In this document: piece after piece, positions 1-10,636 of the stretch
Numbering within the stretch: position 1 is the first letter of the stretch
Layout: every line of letters starts with the position of its first letter
Origin: JAGTRP01 sp035255045
GTDB taxonomy: Bacteria; Pseudomonadota; Gammaproteobacteria; Burkholderiales; Rhodocyclaceae
DNA length: 64,000 nt
Direction of reading: 5' to 3'
Assembly: GCA_035255045.1 (NCBI GenBank)
Contig: DATFAA010000019.1
Location: 1-64,000 of the forward strand
Position numbers and translations under genes: made by a program
Notes under the pieces: model-generated
What the model was told of the DNA's origin: nothing
The model's input: the letters and a program-made list of their open reading frames with translations, nothing else
Databases searched by the model: none

Positions 1-177
1 GGTGTTCTTGGCGGTGTTGTCCTGGCCGACGGCAACGGCGGTCACGTTCTTGTTCTCGGCCTGGATGTTGGTGTTGCCCTGGATCTGAACGCCTTGCGGG
101 TTGCTGGAGCGTTGGGCCTGCTGGGCGAAGGCGGGAACGGCAACGGCGGCGGCGACGAGAACGGAAACGAGGCGCAT
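1..177 (-). CDS. Secreted Asn/Gln-rich protein, N-terminal part (cut by window edge)
   Basis: Only the first 59 codons are present; the gene runs off the left edge. I take the ATG at 175-177 as start because AAGGAG stands six bases upstream. An in-frame ATG at 196-198 lies before that ribosome binding site and is less likely. Residues 1-18 form a signal peptide ending AFA, with cleavage expected before QQ. The mature part is rich in Asn, Gln, Thr and Ala with alternating hydrophobic residues (for example TAVAVGQDNTAKN), recalling beta-repeat surface or amyloid-type proteins. Too little is visible to name a family. It is divergent from the alcohol dehydrogenase gene. Confidence 0.6.
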   Translation of the reverse strand, partial: MRLVSVLVAAAVAVPAFAQQAQRSSNPQGVQIQGNTNIQAENKNVTAVAVGQDNTAKNT

Positions 178-211
178 GGAAATCTCCTTGAAGTTCATTA
201 GGTTGGGAACC

Positions 212-237
212 CAGGGCCCTGGATCGATCGGGCCCTG
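212..237. promoter_or_regulatory. Inverted repeat in the divergent intergenic region
   Basis: CAGGGCCC (212-219) and GGGCCCTG (230-237) are perfect 8-bp arms around a 10-base spacer containing GATCGATC. The repeat lies 22 bases upstream of the ribosome binding site of the leftward secreted-protein gene, so it could be an mRNA leader hairpin or a protein-binding site. No T-run follows on either strand, so a terminator is unlikely. Confidence 0.3.
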
Positions 238-358
238 CAGTGGAACGAACTATACGCGGCAGCCATTTTCCCGGCTGTGAAATATTCCCCACTCATGGTG
301 ATTCGGTCATGCCGACCGGGTAATCTGGCGGCAGCCTGAATCGCCAAGGAGAAACGCC

Positions 359-1358
359 ATGCCCCTCTCTCCGCCCGCCACCATGCGCGCCATGGTCCTC
401 CACCGCCCCGGCGAAGCCCTGCGCCTCGAGCACCTGCCGGTTCCCCGGCCCGGGCCGGGGCAGCTCCAGCTGCAGGTGGAAGCCTGCGGCGTCTGCCGCA
501 CCGACCTCCACCTCATCGACGGCGAACTGCCCGAGCCGGCGCGGCCCATCGTCCCGGGCCACGAGATCGTCGGCCGGGTGACGGCGCTGGGGGATGGCGT
601 GGCCGGATTCGCCCCCGGCCAGCGGATCGGCGTTCCCTGGCTGGGCTGGACCTGCGGCCAGTGCCGCTTCTGCCGGAGCGGCCGGGAGAATCTCTGCGAC
701 CAGGCACGCTTCACCGGGTACCAGATCAACGGCGGCTACGCCGAATACACCGTCGCCGACGCCCGCTACTGCTTTCCCCTGGCCGAAGGCCCGGCGCCGG
801 ACCTGGCGCCCCTGCTGTGCGCCGGCCTCATCGGCTACCGCGCCTTGCGCCTGGCGGGGGACGCTGAAAAGGTGGGAATTTACGGCTTCGGCGCAGCGGC
901 CCATATCGTCGCCCAGGTACTCAGGCACCAGGGCAGGCTCTTCTACGCCTTCACCCGCGCGGGCGACACGGAAAGCCAGGATTTCGCCCGCAGCCTGGGC
1001 GCCGCCTGGGTCGGCAGCGCCGACCAGCAGCCGCCGGAAGCCCTCGATTCGGCCCTCATCTTCGCCCCGGCCGGGCCCTTGGTGCCGGCCGCCCTCAAGC
1101 ACATGGCAAAGGGCGGCTGCGTGGTCTGCGCCGGTATCCACATGAGCGACATCCCGTCCTTCCCCTACGCCGACCTGTGGGGCGAGCGCATGATCCGCTC
1201 CGTCGCCAACCTCACCCGGGAGGACGGCCTCCAGTTCCTGGAACTGGCGCCGCGCATTCCGGTGCGCACTTCAGTCACGCCCTTCCCCCTGGAAGAAGCC
1301 AACGAGGCCCTGGCCCGGCTGCGGGCGGGGGCCCTCCAGGGGGCGGCGGTGCTGACGG

Positions 1359-1372
<14 letters not shown>
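359..1372 (+). CDS. Zinc-dependent alcohol dehydrogenase (AdhA-like)
   Basis: A 337-residue medium-chain zinc dehydrogenase that should oxidise primary alcohols, or reduce aldehydes, with NAD(P). Catalytic zinc ligands are visible as C46 and the GHE motif H68-E69. The structural zinc lobe has four cysteines at 99, 102, 105 and 113. The nucleotide-binding loop reads GIYGFGAAAH around residue 175, a variant of GxGxxG typical of this AdhA-like group. The start is supported by AAGGAG eight bases upstream. The 3' end overlaps the convergent gpmI gene by 14 bp. The physiological substrate cannot be told from sequence. Confidence 0.88.
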
Positions 1373-3005
<1,633 letters not shown>

Positions 3006-3197
3006 GTCGTTGGTTCCTACGGAGAAATCGGTGCCCGGGCTGAAGCGCGCAGCCCGAATCAGCGGGGGCGACAAGTATCCGGGGCCGGGCAGGCGCAGTC
3101 AATCGACATCGGCCACCGCAGCCGCCGGGGGAACTGTTCAGGAATGCCGCCATTCCCCTACTATTGAGGATTCCCCCACCCGCCAATGGTTCTCCCC

Positions 3198-4670
3198 ATG
3201 TCAGCCCATTCCCTTACCGACCCCGTCTTCGTCGGCCTCGAACCCGCCCCGGTCTGGGCCCATTTCGCCACCCTCTGCCGCATCCCCCGCCCATCCAAGG
3301 GTGAAGGCCCGCTACGGGAGCACCTGCGGCAATGGGCCGCCGGCCGCGGCCTCGCCTGCGCCGTGGACGAGGCCGGCAACCTCATCGTCCGCAAGCCCGC
3401 CACCCCGGGCCGGGAAGGGGCGCCGGGCACCATCCTCCAGGCCCACCTGGACATGGTCTGCCAGAACAACGCCGACACGCCCCACGACTTCAGCCGCGAC
3501 CCCATCCGGCCCGTCCGCCGGGACGGCTGGCTGGTGGCGGAAGGCACGACCCTGGGGGCCGACAACGGCATCGGCGCCGCCCTCATCCTGGCAGCCCTGG
3601 AGGACGACCGCATCGCCCACGGCCCCCTGGAGGCCCTGTTCACGGTGGACGAGGAAGCCGGCATGGGCGGCGCCCGGGGCCTGGCTCCCGGCGTGCTGCA
3701 GGGCAGCCTGATGCTGAACCTGGACACCGAGGACTGGGGCGAATTCTTCCTGGGCTGCGCCGGCGGCCTGGACGTCAATGTCGCCCGGCCGGGCCAGGGC
3801 GAACCCCTGGACGCCGGGCAGGAAGCCTGGCGCATCGACCTCAAGGGCCTGCGGGGCGGCCACTCCGGGGTGGATATCCACGAGGAGCGGGGCAACGCCA
3901 TCAAGCTCCTGGCGCGGGTCCTGCGCGACCTGGAAGGCCGCTTCCCCCTGCATCTGGCCGCCCTGCGCGGCGGCACGGCCCGCAACGCCCTGCCCCGGGA
4001 AGCCTTCGCCACCATTGCCCTGCCGGCCGGCCAGGAGGCGGCCCTGCGATCCGCCCTGGCGCAATGGCAGGACCGTCTGCGCCAGGAACTGGCCGGGGTG
4101 GACGACGGCCTGAGCCTCGACTGCCGCGCCGGCGAAGCCGCCGAGGCGCTATCCGCCCGGGAGCAGGCGGTCTGGCTCGCCTCCCTGCATGCCGCGCCCC
4201 ACGGGGTGCGGCGCTGGAGCCGCAGCGTCCCCGGGGTGGTGGAAACCTCCAACAATCTCGGCATGGTGGACCTGGGTCCCGGGGGCGGCTCCTGCAATTT
4301 CATGGTGCGCTCCCTGGTGGACAGCGGCAGCGCCGCCCTGGCCGACGAGATCGCCAGCCTCTTCTCCCTGTCCGGCACGGCGGCGGAGAAGTCCGGCTAT
4401 TACCCGGGCTGGGCCCCCAACCCGGCGTCGCCCCTGCTCGCCCTGTGCCAAGCCGTCTACCGCCGGGAATTCGGCGGCGAGGCCAAGGTCCAGGTCATCC
4501 ACGCCGGCCTCGAGTGCGGGATCATCGGCGCCAAGTACCCGGGCCTCGACACCGTCTCCTTCGGCCCCACCATCCGCGGCGCCCACGCCCCAGGGGAGTC
4601 GGTGGAAATCGAATCGGTGGGCCGCGCCTGGCGGCTGCTGGCCGCCATCCTGGCCGCCGTTTCCGACTGA
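3198..4670 (+). CDS. pepD: Aminoacyl-histidine dipeptidase (peptidase D)
   Basis: Cytosolic dinuclear zinc M20-family peptidase cleaving dipeptides such as Xaa-His. Family landmarks appear in order: AHLDMVC with the first zinc histidine, LGADNGIG with the bridging aspartate, DEEAGMGG with the catalytic glutamate, GLRGGHSGVDI, and the C-terminal LECGIIG. Length (490 residues from MSAHSL) matches E. coli PepD (about 485). An in-frame ATG at 3186 adds four residues; neither start has a strong ribosome binding site. It is divergent from gpmI across about 190 bp in which I see no clear promoter or repeat. Confidence 0.92.
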   Translation: MSAHSLTDPVFVGLEPAPVWAHFATLCRIPRPSKGEGPLREHLRQWAAGRGLACAVDEAGNLIVRKPATPGREGAPGTILQAHLDMVCQNNADTPHDFSRDPIRPVRRDGWLVAEGTTLGADNGIGAALILAALEDDRIAHGPLEALFTVDEEAGMGGARGLAPGVLQGSLMLNLDTEDWGEFFLGCAGGLDVNVARPGQGEPLDAGQEAWRIDLKGLRGGHSGVDIHEERGNAIKLLARVLRDLEGRFPLHLAALRGGTARNALPREAFATIALPAGQEAALRSALAQWQDRLRQELAGVDDGLSLDCRAGEAAEALSAREQAVWLASLHAAPHGVRRWSRSVPGVVETSNNLGMVDLGPGGGSCNFMVRSLVDSGSAALADEIASLFSLSGTAAEKSGYYPGWAPNPASPLLALCQAVYRREFGGEAKVQVIHAGLECGIIGAKYPGLDTVSFGPTIRGAHAPGESVEIESVGRAWRLLAAILAAVSD

Positions 4671-4748
4671 ACGGCCGCTGGGAACACCGCTTGCTGCCGA
4701 AGGGAGCCTATCCGGGCATCCCTTCAACCCCCAAGCGGAAGAGCGGCA

Positions 4749-5678
4749 ATGGTCTATGGCATCCCCTGGAAACGCTTTCTCCGGGAGCTGTACCAGGAAA
4801 TCAACGACGACGACATCTTCAACGGCGCCGCCGCCCTCGGCTTCTGGCTGACCCTGGCGGTATTCCCGGCCATGATTTTCCTCATGGCCATCCTGCCCTA
4901 CCTGCCGGTGGCCCGGGTGGACCAGGCCATCATGGATCTCCTGCGCCAGGCCCTGCCCGACACCGCCGCCCAGATGTTCGCCGGGGTAGTGGACGAGGTG
5001 ACCCGGGAGCAGCGGGGCGGCGTCCTCTCCTTCGGCCTGGTGGCCACCTTCTGGGCCGCGTCGGCGGGGATGTACGCCGTCATGCAGCAGCTCAACGTCA
5101 CCTACGACGTCACGGAGGGCCGCAGCTTCCTGAAGGCCCGGGGCACTTCCCTGGGCCTGAGCCTGCTGTTCGGGGTGCTGGTGGTCGGCGCCTTCTCCCT
5201 GGTGGTGCTGGGGGGCGTGATGCAGGACTGGATCGGCAACCATTTCGGCACCAGCGACCTGCTCCTCGACTTCTTCGCCCTCTTCCGCTGGGTGATGATC
5301 GTCCTTGCCCTGCTCCTGGGCTTCGCCCTCATCTACTACCTGGGGCCGGACGTGGAGCAGGAATTCAAGTTCATCACCCCGGGCAGCGTCCTGGCCGCCC
5401 TGCTCCTCGTCGCCGCCTCCCTGGCCTTCAAGGTCTACGCCACCAATTTCGGCGACTACAACGCCACCTACGGCAGCATCGGGGCGGTGATCATCCTCAT
5501 GCTGTGGCTCTACATCGCCGGGCTGGTGATCCTCCTGGGCTCGGAGATCAATGCCCTGATCGAGCACTACGCCCCGGAGGGCAAGGAGAAGGGAGAGAAG
5601 GTGGAGGGGGAGCACGGCCCGACCCCCACCGGTGCGGCCAAGCCGCCGCCCCCGCCGCCGCCCTCGCGGCGCGGCTGA
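4749..5678 (+). CDS. YihY/BrkB family inner-membrane protein
   Basis: A 309-residue polytopic membrane protein with about six hydrophobic segments after a short cytoplasmic N-terminus containing NDDDIFNGAAALGFW, the characteristic opening of this family. The family was once misnamed RNase BN; its real role is unclear. The C-terminus is a soluble charged tail (EGKEKGEKVEGEHG) ending in a run of prolines. It follows pepD by 78 bp in the same direction and may share its transcript. The end is close to the convergent mnmA gene. Confidence 0.85.
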   Translation: MVYGIPWKRFLRELYQEINDDDIFNGAAALGFWLTLAVFPAMIFLMAILPYLPVARVDQAIMDLLRQALPDTAAQMFAGVVDEVTREQRGGVLSFGLVATFWAASAGMYAVMQQLNVTYDVTEGRSFLKARGTSLGLSLLFGVLVVGAFSLVVLGGVMQDWIGNHFGTSDLLLDFFALFRWVMIVLALLLGFALIYYLGPDVEQEFKFITPGSVLAALLLVAASLAFKVYATNFGDYNATYGSIGAVIILMLWLYIAGLVILLGSEINALIEHYAPEGKEKGEKVEGEHGPTPTGAAKPPPPPPPSRRG

Positions 5679-5691
5679 CGGCGGCGCCGTT

Positions 5692-6789
5692 TCAGCGGAT
5701 GATGCCGCCGCCCAGGCAGACCCGGGATTCGTACAGGACCACGGACTGGCCCGGGGTCAGGGCCCATTGGGGCGAAGCGAACCTGATCTGGCAGGTCTCG
5801 CCGTCCACCCGCTCCACTTCGCAGGGCTGGTCCGCCGTGCGGTAGCGGGGCTTGGCGGTGTAGACCCAGTGGGTGTGGGGCGCCCGGCCGGAAACCCAGG
5901 AAAGCTGCTCGGCCACCAGCTCGTCGGCGTAGAGGGCCGGATGGTCGTGGCCCTGGACCACGTAGAGGATGTTCTTCTCCATGTCCTTGCCGGCCACGAA
6001 CCAGGCGTCGTGGTCGCCGCCCCCGGGCTGGCCCTTGTCCTTTACGCCGCCGATGTGCAGGCCCTTGCGCTGGCCCAGGGTGTGGTACATGAGGCCGTCG
6101 TGCTCGCCCAGCACCTTGCCGTCGTCCAGGCGGCGGATTTCCCCCTTCTTGGGGGGCAGGTAGCGCATGAGGAATTCCTTGAAGGGCCGCTCGCCGATGA
6201 AGCAGATGCCGGTGGAGTCCTTCTTGGTGGCCACGTGCAGGCCCTCCTCGGCGGCGATCTTGCGCACCTCCCGCTTATACATGTCGGCCAGCGGGAAGAG
6301 GGTCTTGGACAGCTGCGCCTGGTTCAGCCGGTAGAGGAAGTAGCTCTGGTCCTTGGTGCCGTCCTCGGCCTTGAGGAGCTGGAATTCCCCTTCGAATTCC
6401 CGCACCCCGGCATAGTGGCCGGTGGCGATGCGGTCGGCGCCCAGCTTCAAGGCGTGATCCAGGAAGGCCCGGAACTTGATTTCCGAATTGCACAGGATGT
6501 CCGGGTTGGGGGTGCGGCCGGCCTGGTATTCCTTGAGGAACTCGGCGAAGACCCGCTCCCGGTACTCGGCGGCGAAATTGACCACTTCGACGTCGATGCC
6601 GATGCGGTCGGCGACGCTCATGACATCGATCAGGTCCTGGCGGGACGAGCAATATTCCTCGGTGTCGTCGTCCTCCCAGTTCTTCATGAACAGGCCGATC
6701 ACGTTCCAGCCCTGGCGCTTCAGCAAGAGCGCCGCCACGGAAGAATCGACACCGCCGGACAAGCCGACCACCACGGTTTTATTCGACAT
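5692..6789 (-). CDS. mnmA: tRNA 2-thiouridine(34) synthase MnmA
   Basis: ATP-dependent thiolase that places sulfur at C2 of the wobble uridine in Lys, Glu and Gln tRNAs, taking sulfur from the Tus relay. The PP-loop SGGVDSSVAALLL is near residue 10. The two catalytic cysteines are in PDILCNSEIKF and TGICFIGERPF, both intact. Length of 365 is normal. The start overlaps the end of the upstream secreted-protein gene by 11 bp, and that gene overlaps nudJ, so nudJ - secreted protein - mnmA is one transcript. In E. coli nudJ and mnmA are direct neighbours. Confidence 0.95.
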   Translation of the reverse strand: MSNKTVVVGLSGGVDSSVAALLLKRQGWNVIGLFMKNWEDDDTEEYCSSRQDLIDVMSVADRIGIDVEVVNFAAEYRERVFAEFLKEYQAGRTPNPDILCNSEIKFRAFLDHALKLGADRIATGHYAGVREFEGEFQLLKAEDGTKDQSYFLYRLNQAQLSKTLFPLADMYKREVRKIAAEEGLHVATKKDSTGICFIGERPFKEFLMRYLPPKKGEIRRLDDGKVLGEHDGLMYHTLGQRKGLHIGGVKDKGQPGGGDHDAWFVAGKDMEKNILYVVQGHDHPALYADELVAEQLSWVSGRAPHTHWVYTAKPRYRTADQPCEVERVDGETCQIRFASPQWALTPGQSVVLYESRVCLGGGIIR

Positions 6790-7333
6790 CGGGACCTTCT
6801 CCTCGCAACCACGATTCCAGCGGCAGGATCACCGCCGGCTCGCCATTATCCATGAACCAGGTATCCACCGCGAAGCGCGCCGGCGCCTCGCCGGTGTCCA
6901 CGGTCTCGATGGCCGCCGCGAAATGCTGGCCGAGGACGAAGCGGGTGCGCCGCACCGGCTCCAGGACCCGGTGCCAGCGCAGCCAGCCCTGCCGCTCCAG
7001 GAGCCGCAGCAGGCGGGTGGTCGAGGTGGAGTGGTCGATGCAGTCCATGCGACCGTAGACCTCGCCGTCCCACTGGTTGCCGCCCCGGTCGTGGCCCACG
7101 TCCGACTGCTCGCCGGCCCACCGATAGAGCCGCCCCAGGGCCTGGGACAGGAGGGCGCGCTCGCTCTCGTCGTCATCGGCCAGTGCCAGCAGGCGCTCGA
7201 CTTCCCGGAGCTGCTCGCTCCCGTAGACCACTTCGGCCTGGGCGATGCAGCTCCAGTTGTAGCAGATCTCCACCCTTTCCTGCGCTGCCGCCAGGCCGCA
7301 GCCCAGCGCCATCAGCAGGGCCCAGGGCCTCAT
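6779..7333 (-). CDS. Secreted protein of unknown function with possible Cys-His-Asp triad
   Basis: A 184-residue protein with a signal peptide (residues 1-17, ending AAA). I do not recognise a named family. The conserved-looking features are CYNWSC near residue 24, MDCIDHSTST with C98, QHFAAA with H137 and FAVDTWF with D157. This Cys...His...Asp order with VDTW is reminiscent of transglutaminase-like thiol enzymes, but that is inference. The start codon at 7331-7333 overlaps the nudJ stop as ATGA, so translation is coupled. It sits inside the nudJ-mnmA operon. Confidence 0.75.
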   Translation of the reverse strand: MRPWALLMALGCGLAAAQERVEICYNWSCIAQAEVVYGSEQLREVERLLALADDDESERALLSQALGRLYRWAGEQSDVGHDRGGNQWDGEVYGRMDCIDHSTSTTRLLRLLERQGWLRWHRVLEPVRRTRFVLGQHFAAAIETVDTGEAPARFAVDTWFMDNGEPAVILPLESWLRGEGPDVE

Positions 7334-7776
7334 CCGTAGTGGGTGATGAGTTCCAGGGGGTAACGCTTGCCGGCCAGGCTGTCCTCGATGCACTGCAGGA
7401 TCAGGGGACTGCGGTGGCGCGAGGCGGTGGCCCGGACCTCATCCAGGGTCAGCCAGCGGGCGCCGATGATGCCTTCGTCCAGCTTGCGTGCCGGGTCGAA
7501 GCCCCGCAGCTCGCCGCCGAAGGCGAAGCGCAGGTAGGTGATGTCCTTGTGGGGATGGCGCCAGTTGTAGATGCCCACCAGATGGGTGGGCTTGAAATCG
7601 TAGGCGGTTTCTTCCAGGGCCTCGCGCACCGCGGCGTCCACCAGGGACTCGCCGCACTCCAGGTGCCCGGCCGGCTGGTTGAAGCGGACGCCGTCGTCGG
7701 TCTCTTCCTCGACCAGCAGGAACTTGCCGTCCCGGTGGACGACGGCGGCAACGGTGACATTGGGTTTCCAAACCAT
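7330..7776 (-). CDS. nudJ: Nudix hydrolase (NudJ-like phosphatase)
   Basis: A 148-residue Nudix enzyme expected to hydrolyse thiamine-pyrimidine and nucleoside pyrophosphates. The Nudix box begins GHLECGESLVDAAVREALEE, with the REALEE core complete but Ala in place of the usual glycine after it (TAY rather than TGI). The start MVWKPNVTVAAVV aligns with E. coli NudJ (MFKPHVTVACVV); an in-frame ATG 27 bases upstream (7801-7803) has no better ribosome binding site. First gene of the nudJ - secreted protein - mnmA operon and divergent from ilvE. Confidence 0.88.
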   Translation of the reverse strand: MVWKPNVTVAAVVHRDGKFLLVEEETDDGVRFNQPAGHLECGESLVDAAVREALEETAYDFKPTHLVGIYNWRHPHKDITYLRFAFGGELRGFDPARKLDEGIIGARWLTLDEVRATASRHRSPLILQCIEDSLAGKRYPLELITHYG

Positions 7777-7865
7777 GCGACTGTACTCGTCTGGCAAAGG
7801 CATTATTTTACCAGCCGAAATGGGCTAAAATCGTGGGCTTTGACGCTGCATACGGAGAGAAGCAC

Positions 7866-8786
7866 ATGTCCATGGCGGATCGCGACGGATTCATCTGGTA
7901 CGACGGCAAGCTGGTGCCCTGGCGCGAAGCCACCACCCACGTCCTGACCCATTCCCTGCACTACGGCATGGGGGTTTTCGAGGGCGTCCGCGCCTACAAG
8001 ACCAGCCAAGGCACCGCCATATTCCGTTTGAAGGAACACACCGAGCGCCTGTTCAATTCGGCCCACATCTTCCAGATGGCCATGCCCTGGGACCGGGACA
8101 CCCTCAACGAGGCCCAGAAGGAAGTCATCCGCGCCAACAACCTGGAATCCGGCTACCTGCGCCCCCTGGCCTTCTACGGCTCGGAAAAGCTGGGCGTTTC
8201 CCCCAAGGGCGCCAAGGTGCACGTGGTCGTCGCCGCCTGGCCCTGGGGCGCCTACCTGGGCGAGGAAGGCCTGGAGCGCGGCATCCGTGTCAAGACCTCC
8301 AGCTTCACCCGCCACCACGTGAATATCTCCATGGTGCGGGCCAAGGCCTGCGGCCACTACATCAATTCCATCCTGGCCAATAACGAAGCCACCAACGACG
8401 GCTACGACGAGGCCCTGCTGCTGGACCCGGAAGGCTACGTGTCCGAGGGCGCCGGCGAGAACGTCTTCATCGTCAAGAAGGGCAAGCTGTACACCCCGGA
8501 CCTGACCTCCTGCCTGGAAGGCATCACCCGCTCCACCGTGCTGCAGTTGGCCGAGGAGCTGGGCATCCAGGTGCTGGAAAAGCGCATTACCCGGGACGAG
8601 GTCTATGCCGCCGACGAGGCCTTCTTCACCGGCACCGCCGCCGAAGTGACCCCCATCCGGGAACTGGACGGCCGCCAGATCGGCATCGGCCGCCGCGGCC
8701 CCATCACCGCCAAGCTGCAGGAAAAGTATTTCGACGTGGTCAATGGCCGCTCCGAGCAACACCGGGATTGGCTGGCCTATGTCTAA
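7866..8786 (+). CDS. ilvE: Branched-chain amino acid aminotransferase
   Basis: PLP-dependent class IV aminotransferase for the last step of Val, Leu and Ile synthesis. The 306-residue protein has the EGVRAYK motif near residue 40, the Schiff-base lysine at about K160 in VRAKACGHY, and the phosphate-binding SEGAGENVF. GGAGAGAAGCAC precedes the ATG at 7866 and fixes the start over an upstream in-frame ATG at 7833. A TAAAAT -10-like hexamer lies at 7826-7831 without a good -35. The downstream CHCC zinc finger gene is 13 bp away, an arrangement common in betaproteobacteria. Confidence 0.95.
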   Translation: MSMADRDGFIWYDGKLVPWREATTHVLTHSLHYGMGVFEGVRAYKTSQGTAIFRLKEHTERLFNSAHIFQMAMPWDRDTLNEAQKEVIRANNLESGYLRPLAFYGSEKLGVSPKGAKVHVVVAAWPWGAYLGEEGLERGIRVKTSSFTRHHVNISMVRAKACGHYINSILANNEATNDGYDEALLLDPEGYVSEGAGENVFIVKKGKLYTPDLTSCLEGITRSTVLQLAEELGIQVLEKRITRDEVYAADEAFFTGTAAEVTPIRELDGRQIGIGRRGPITAKLQEKYFDVVNGRSEQHRDWLAYV

Positions 8787-8799
8787 CAGGGAGAAAACC

Positions 8800-9003
8800 A
8801 TGAACGACCGCCTCACGGCCGAAAGCGTCCGCATCGAGGTCACCGAGAAGGACCTGCCGCTGCACTGCCCGCGTCCCGATTCGCCCCTGTGGTGCCAGCA
8901 CCCCCGGGTCTTCCTCGACGTCACCAAGACCGGCGACGCCGTCTGTCCCTACTGCAGCGCGCACTACGTCTTCGCCGGCGAGCTGCCCAAGGGCCATCAC
9001 TGA
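8800..9003 (+). CDS. CHCC-type zinc finger protein (zf-CHCC)
   Basis: A 67-residue protein with metal-ligand candidates C23, C32, H34, C49, C52 and H55; the block DAVCPYCSAHYV is the signature of the zf-CHCC family, related to the small complex I subunit NDUFS6. Its bacterial role is not established. GGGAGAAAACC directly before the ATG fixes the start. It lies between ilvE and waaF in a tight same-strand cluster. Confidence 0.88.
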   Translation: MNDRLTAESVRIEVTEKDLPLHCPRPDSPLWCQHPRVFLDVTKTGDAVCPYCSAHYVFAGELPKGHH

Positions 9004-9040
9004 GTCCGCGGCGGGCTGACCGCCCGCCAGCCCCGAACCA

Positions 9041-10051
9041 GTGAAAGCCCTCGTCGTCGCCCCCGCCTGGATCGGCGACACCGTCCTCGCGCAGCCCCTC
9101 TTCGAGCGGCTGCACGAGCACCATCCCGGCCTCGAGCTGGACGCCCTGGCGCCACGCTGGGTGGCGCCGGTGCTGGCCCGCATGTCCCAGATCCGGAACG
9201 TCATCGACAGCCCCTTCGGGCACGGTGAAATCTCCCTGCGCACCCGCTGGAACCTGGCCCGCCAGATCGCCGCCGAGGAGTACCAGCAGGCGTATATCCT
9301 GCCCAATTCCCTGAAGTCGGCGCTGGTGCCTTTCATGGCCGGCATCCCCGAGCGCATCGGCTTCGTCGGCGAATCCCGCTACGGCCTCATCAACCGCCGC
9401 CACACCCTGGACAAGGAGGCGCTTCCCCTCATGGTCGAGCGCTTCGCCCAGCTGGCCGAGGCGCCGGGAGCGCCGTTACCGCGCCCCCTGCCCCGGCCGC
9501 GGCTGACCTCGACCCCGGAGCAGCAGGCCGCCGCCCTCGCCACCCTCGGCCTGGCGCCGCCCCGGCGCCTGGTGGTCTTCTGCCCCGGCGCCGAGTACGG
9601 CCCCGCCAAGCGCTGGCCGGCGCGGCACTTCGCCGCCCTGGCCCGGGCCCTGATCGCCCGCGGCCACACCATCTGGCTCCTGGGCTCCCCCAAGGACCGC
9701 AATGTCGGCGAGGAAATCGTCCACCTGGTGCCGGGCCCCTGCCGCAACCTGTGCGGCGCCACCAGCCTGGAGCAGGCCATCGACCTCCTGGCTCTGGCGG
9801 AGCTGGTGGTCTGCAACGATTCGGGCCTCATGCACGTGGCCGCGGCCCTGGATCGCCGCCTGGTGGCCCTCTATGGCTCCTCCTCCCCGAATTTCACGCC
9901 CCCCCTGTCGGATAGGGCCTCCATCCTTCGCCTCGGCCTGCAGTGCAGCCCCTGTTTCAAGCGCGAATGCCCCCTGGGCCACCTGGATTGCCTCAACAAG
10001 CTGGAGCCCACCCGGGCCCTCGACGCCTGCCTAGCCCATCTGCCGCCATGA
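9041..10051 (+). CDS. waaF: ADP-heptose:LPS heptosyltransferase II
   Basis: GT9-family glycosyltransferase that adds the second heptose to the inner core of lipopolysaccharide at the cytoplasmic face of the inner membrane. The 336-residue product shows APAWIGDTVLAQPL at the N-terminus, FCPGAEYGPAKRWP mid-protein and VCNDSGLMHVAAAL in the donor-binding domain. It starts with GTG at 9041-9043; no strong ribosome binding site is seen. The stop overlaps the next gene as ATGA. Confidence 0.93.
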   Translation: MKALVVAPAWIGDTVLAQPLFERLHEHHPGLELDALAPRWVAPVLARMSQIRNVIDSPFGHGEISLRTRWNLARQIAAEEYQQAYILPNSLKSALVPFMAGIPERIGFVGESRYGLINRRHTLDKEALPLMVERFAQLAEAPGAPLPRPLPRPRLTSTPEQQAAALATLGLAPPRRLVVFCPGAEYGPAKRWPARHFAALARALIARGHTIWLLGSPKDRNVGEEIVHLVPGPCRNLCGATSLEQAIDLLALAELVVCNDSGLMHVAAALDRRLVALYGSSSPNFTPPLSDRASILRLGLQCSPCFKRECPLGHLDCLNKLEPTRALDACLAHLPP

Positions 10052-10485
10052 ACCAGCTCCTCCACTTCACCTCCCCGGAAGACGCTGAACGCGCCTTTTA
10101 CGATGCCCTCACCAACGGCGATACCGATGCCCTGATGGCCATCTGGGCCGAGGACGAGGAGATCGTCTGTGTCCATCCCACCGGCGTCCAGCTGGTCGGC
10201 AGCAGCCCGATCCGGGAGAGCTGGCAGAACATCTTCGCCACCGCCCGCCTGCGGGTGCGGCCGGAGCCGGTGGCCCACTGGCACGGCATGCTGCTTTCCA
10301 TCCACCATCTGGTGGAAACCCTGTTCGTCGGCGACGACCCGGCGCCCCACGGGCCGCTTCACGTCACCCACGTCTATTCCCGGGGCGCCCACGGCTGGCG
10401 CCTGGTGAGCCGGCACGCTTCCGCCGCCGGCGAGAACAAGACCGTCACCGTCGGCGAGCCGGCCCCGTCCCGCACCCTGCATTGA
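10048..10485 (+). CDS. NTF2-like / SnoaL-fold protein
   Basis: A 145-residue cytosolic protein with the pattern of the nuclear-transport-factor-2-like fold: an initial helix (PEDAERAFYDALTNGDTDAL), WAEDEEIVCVHPTG, and a C-terminal strand pair (HVTHVYSRGAHGWRLVSRH). Members often act as small ketosteroid-isomerase-like enzymes or stress proteins; the substrate is unknown. The ATG overlaps the waaF stop, so it is translationally coupled, ending the ilvE - zf-CHCC - waaF cluster. Confidence 0.82.
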   Translation: MNQLLHFTSPEDAERAFYDALTNGDTDALMAIWAEDEEIVCVHPTGVQLVGSSPIRESWQNIFATARLRVRPEPVAHWHGMLLSIHHLVETLFVGDDPAPHGPLHVTHVYSRGAHGWRLVSRHASAAGENKTVTVGEPAPSRTLH

Positions 10486-10491
10486 TTCCCG

Positions 10492-10520
10492 GGCGCCCGC
10501 CGCCGAACAGCGCGGGCGCC
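10492..10520 (+). terminator. Possible terminator hairpin after the waaF cluster
   Basis: GGCGCCCGC (10492-10500) and GCGGGCGCC (10512-10520) form a perfect 9-bp GC-rich stem with an 11-base loop just after the NTF2-like gene. The following sequence (GTGCTGTCAATTC) has only a weak T content, so efficiency is uncertain. Confidence 0.4.
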
Positions 10521-10636
10521 GTGCTGTCAATTCCTAGATCGGCTGCGCTCTAGCCGGGCTCCCGCGAGGTGGACTGGGTGCCGCAAAGGCTCTTACACTA
10601 GCTGGATAACCAAATTCAATGACGAGGTAATCCCCC

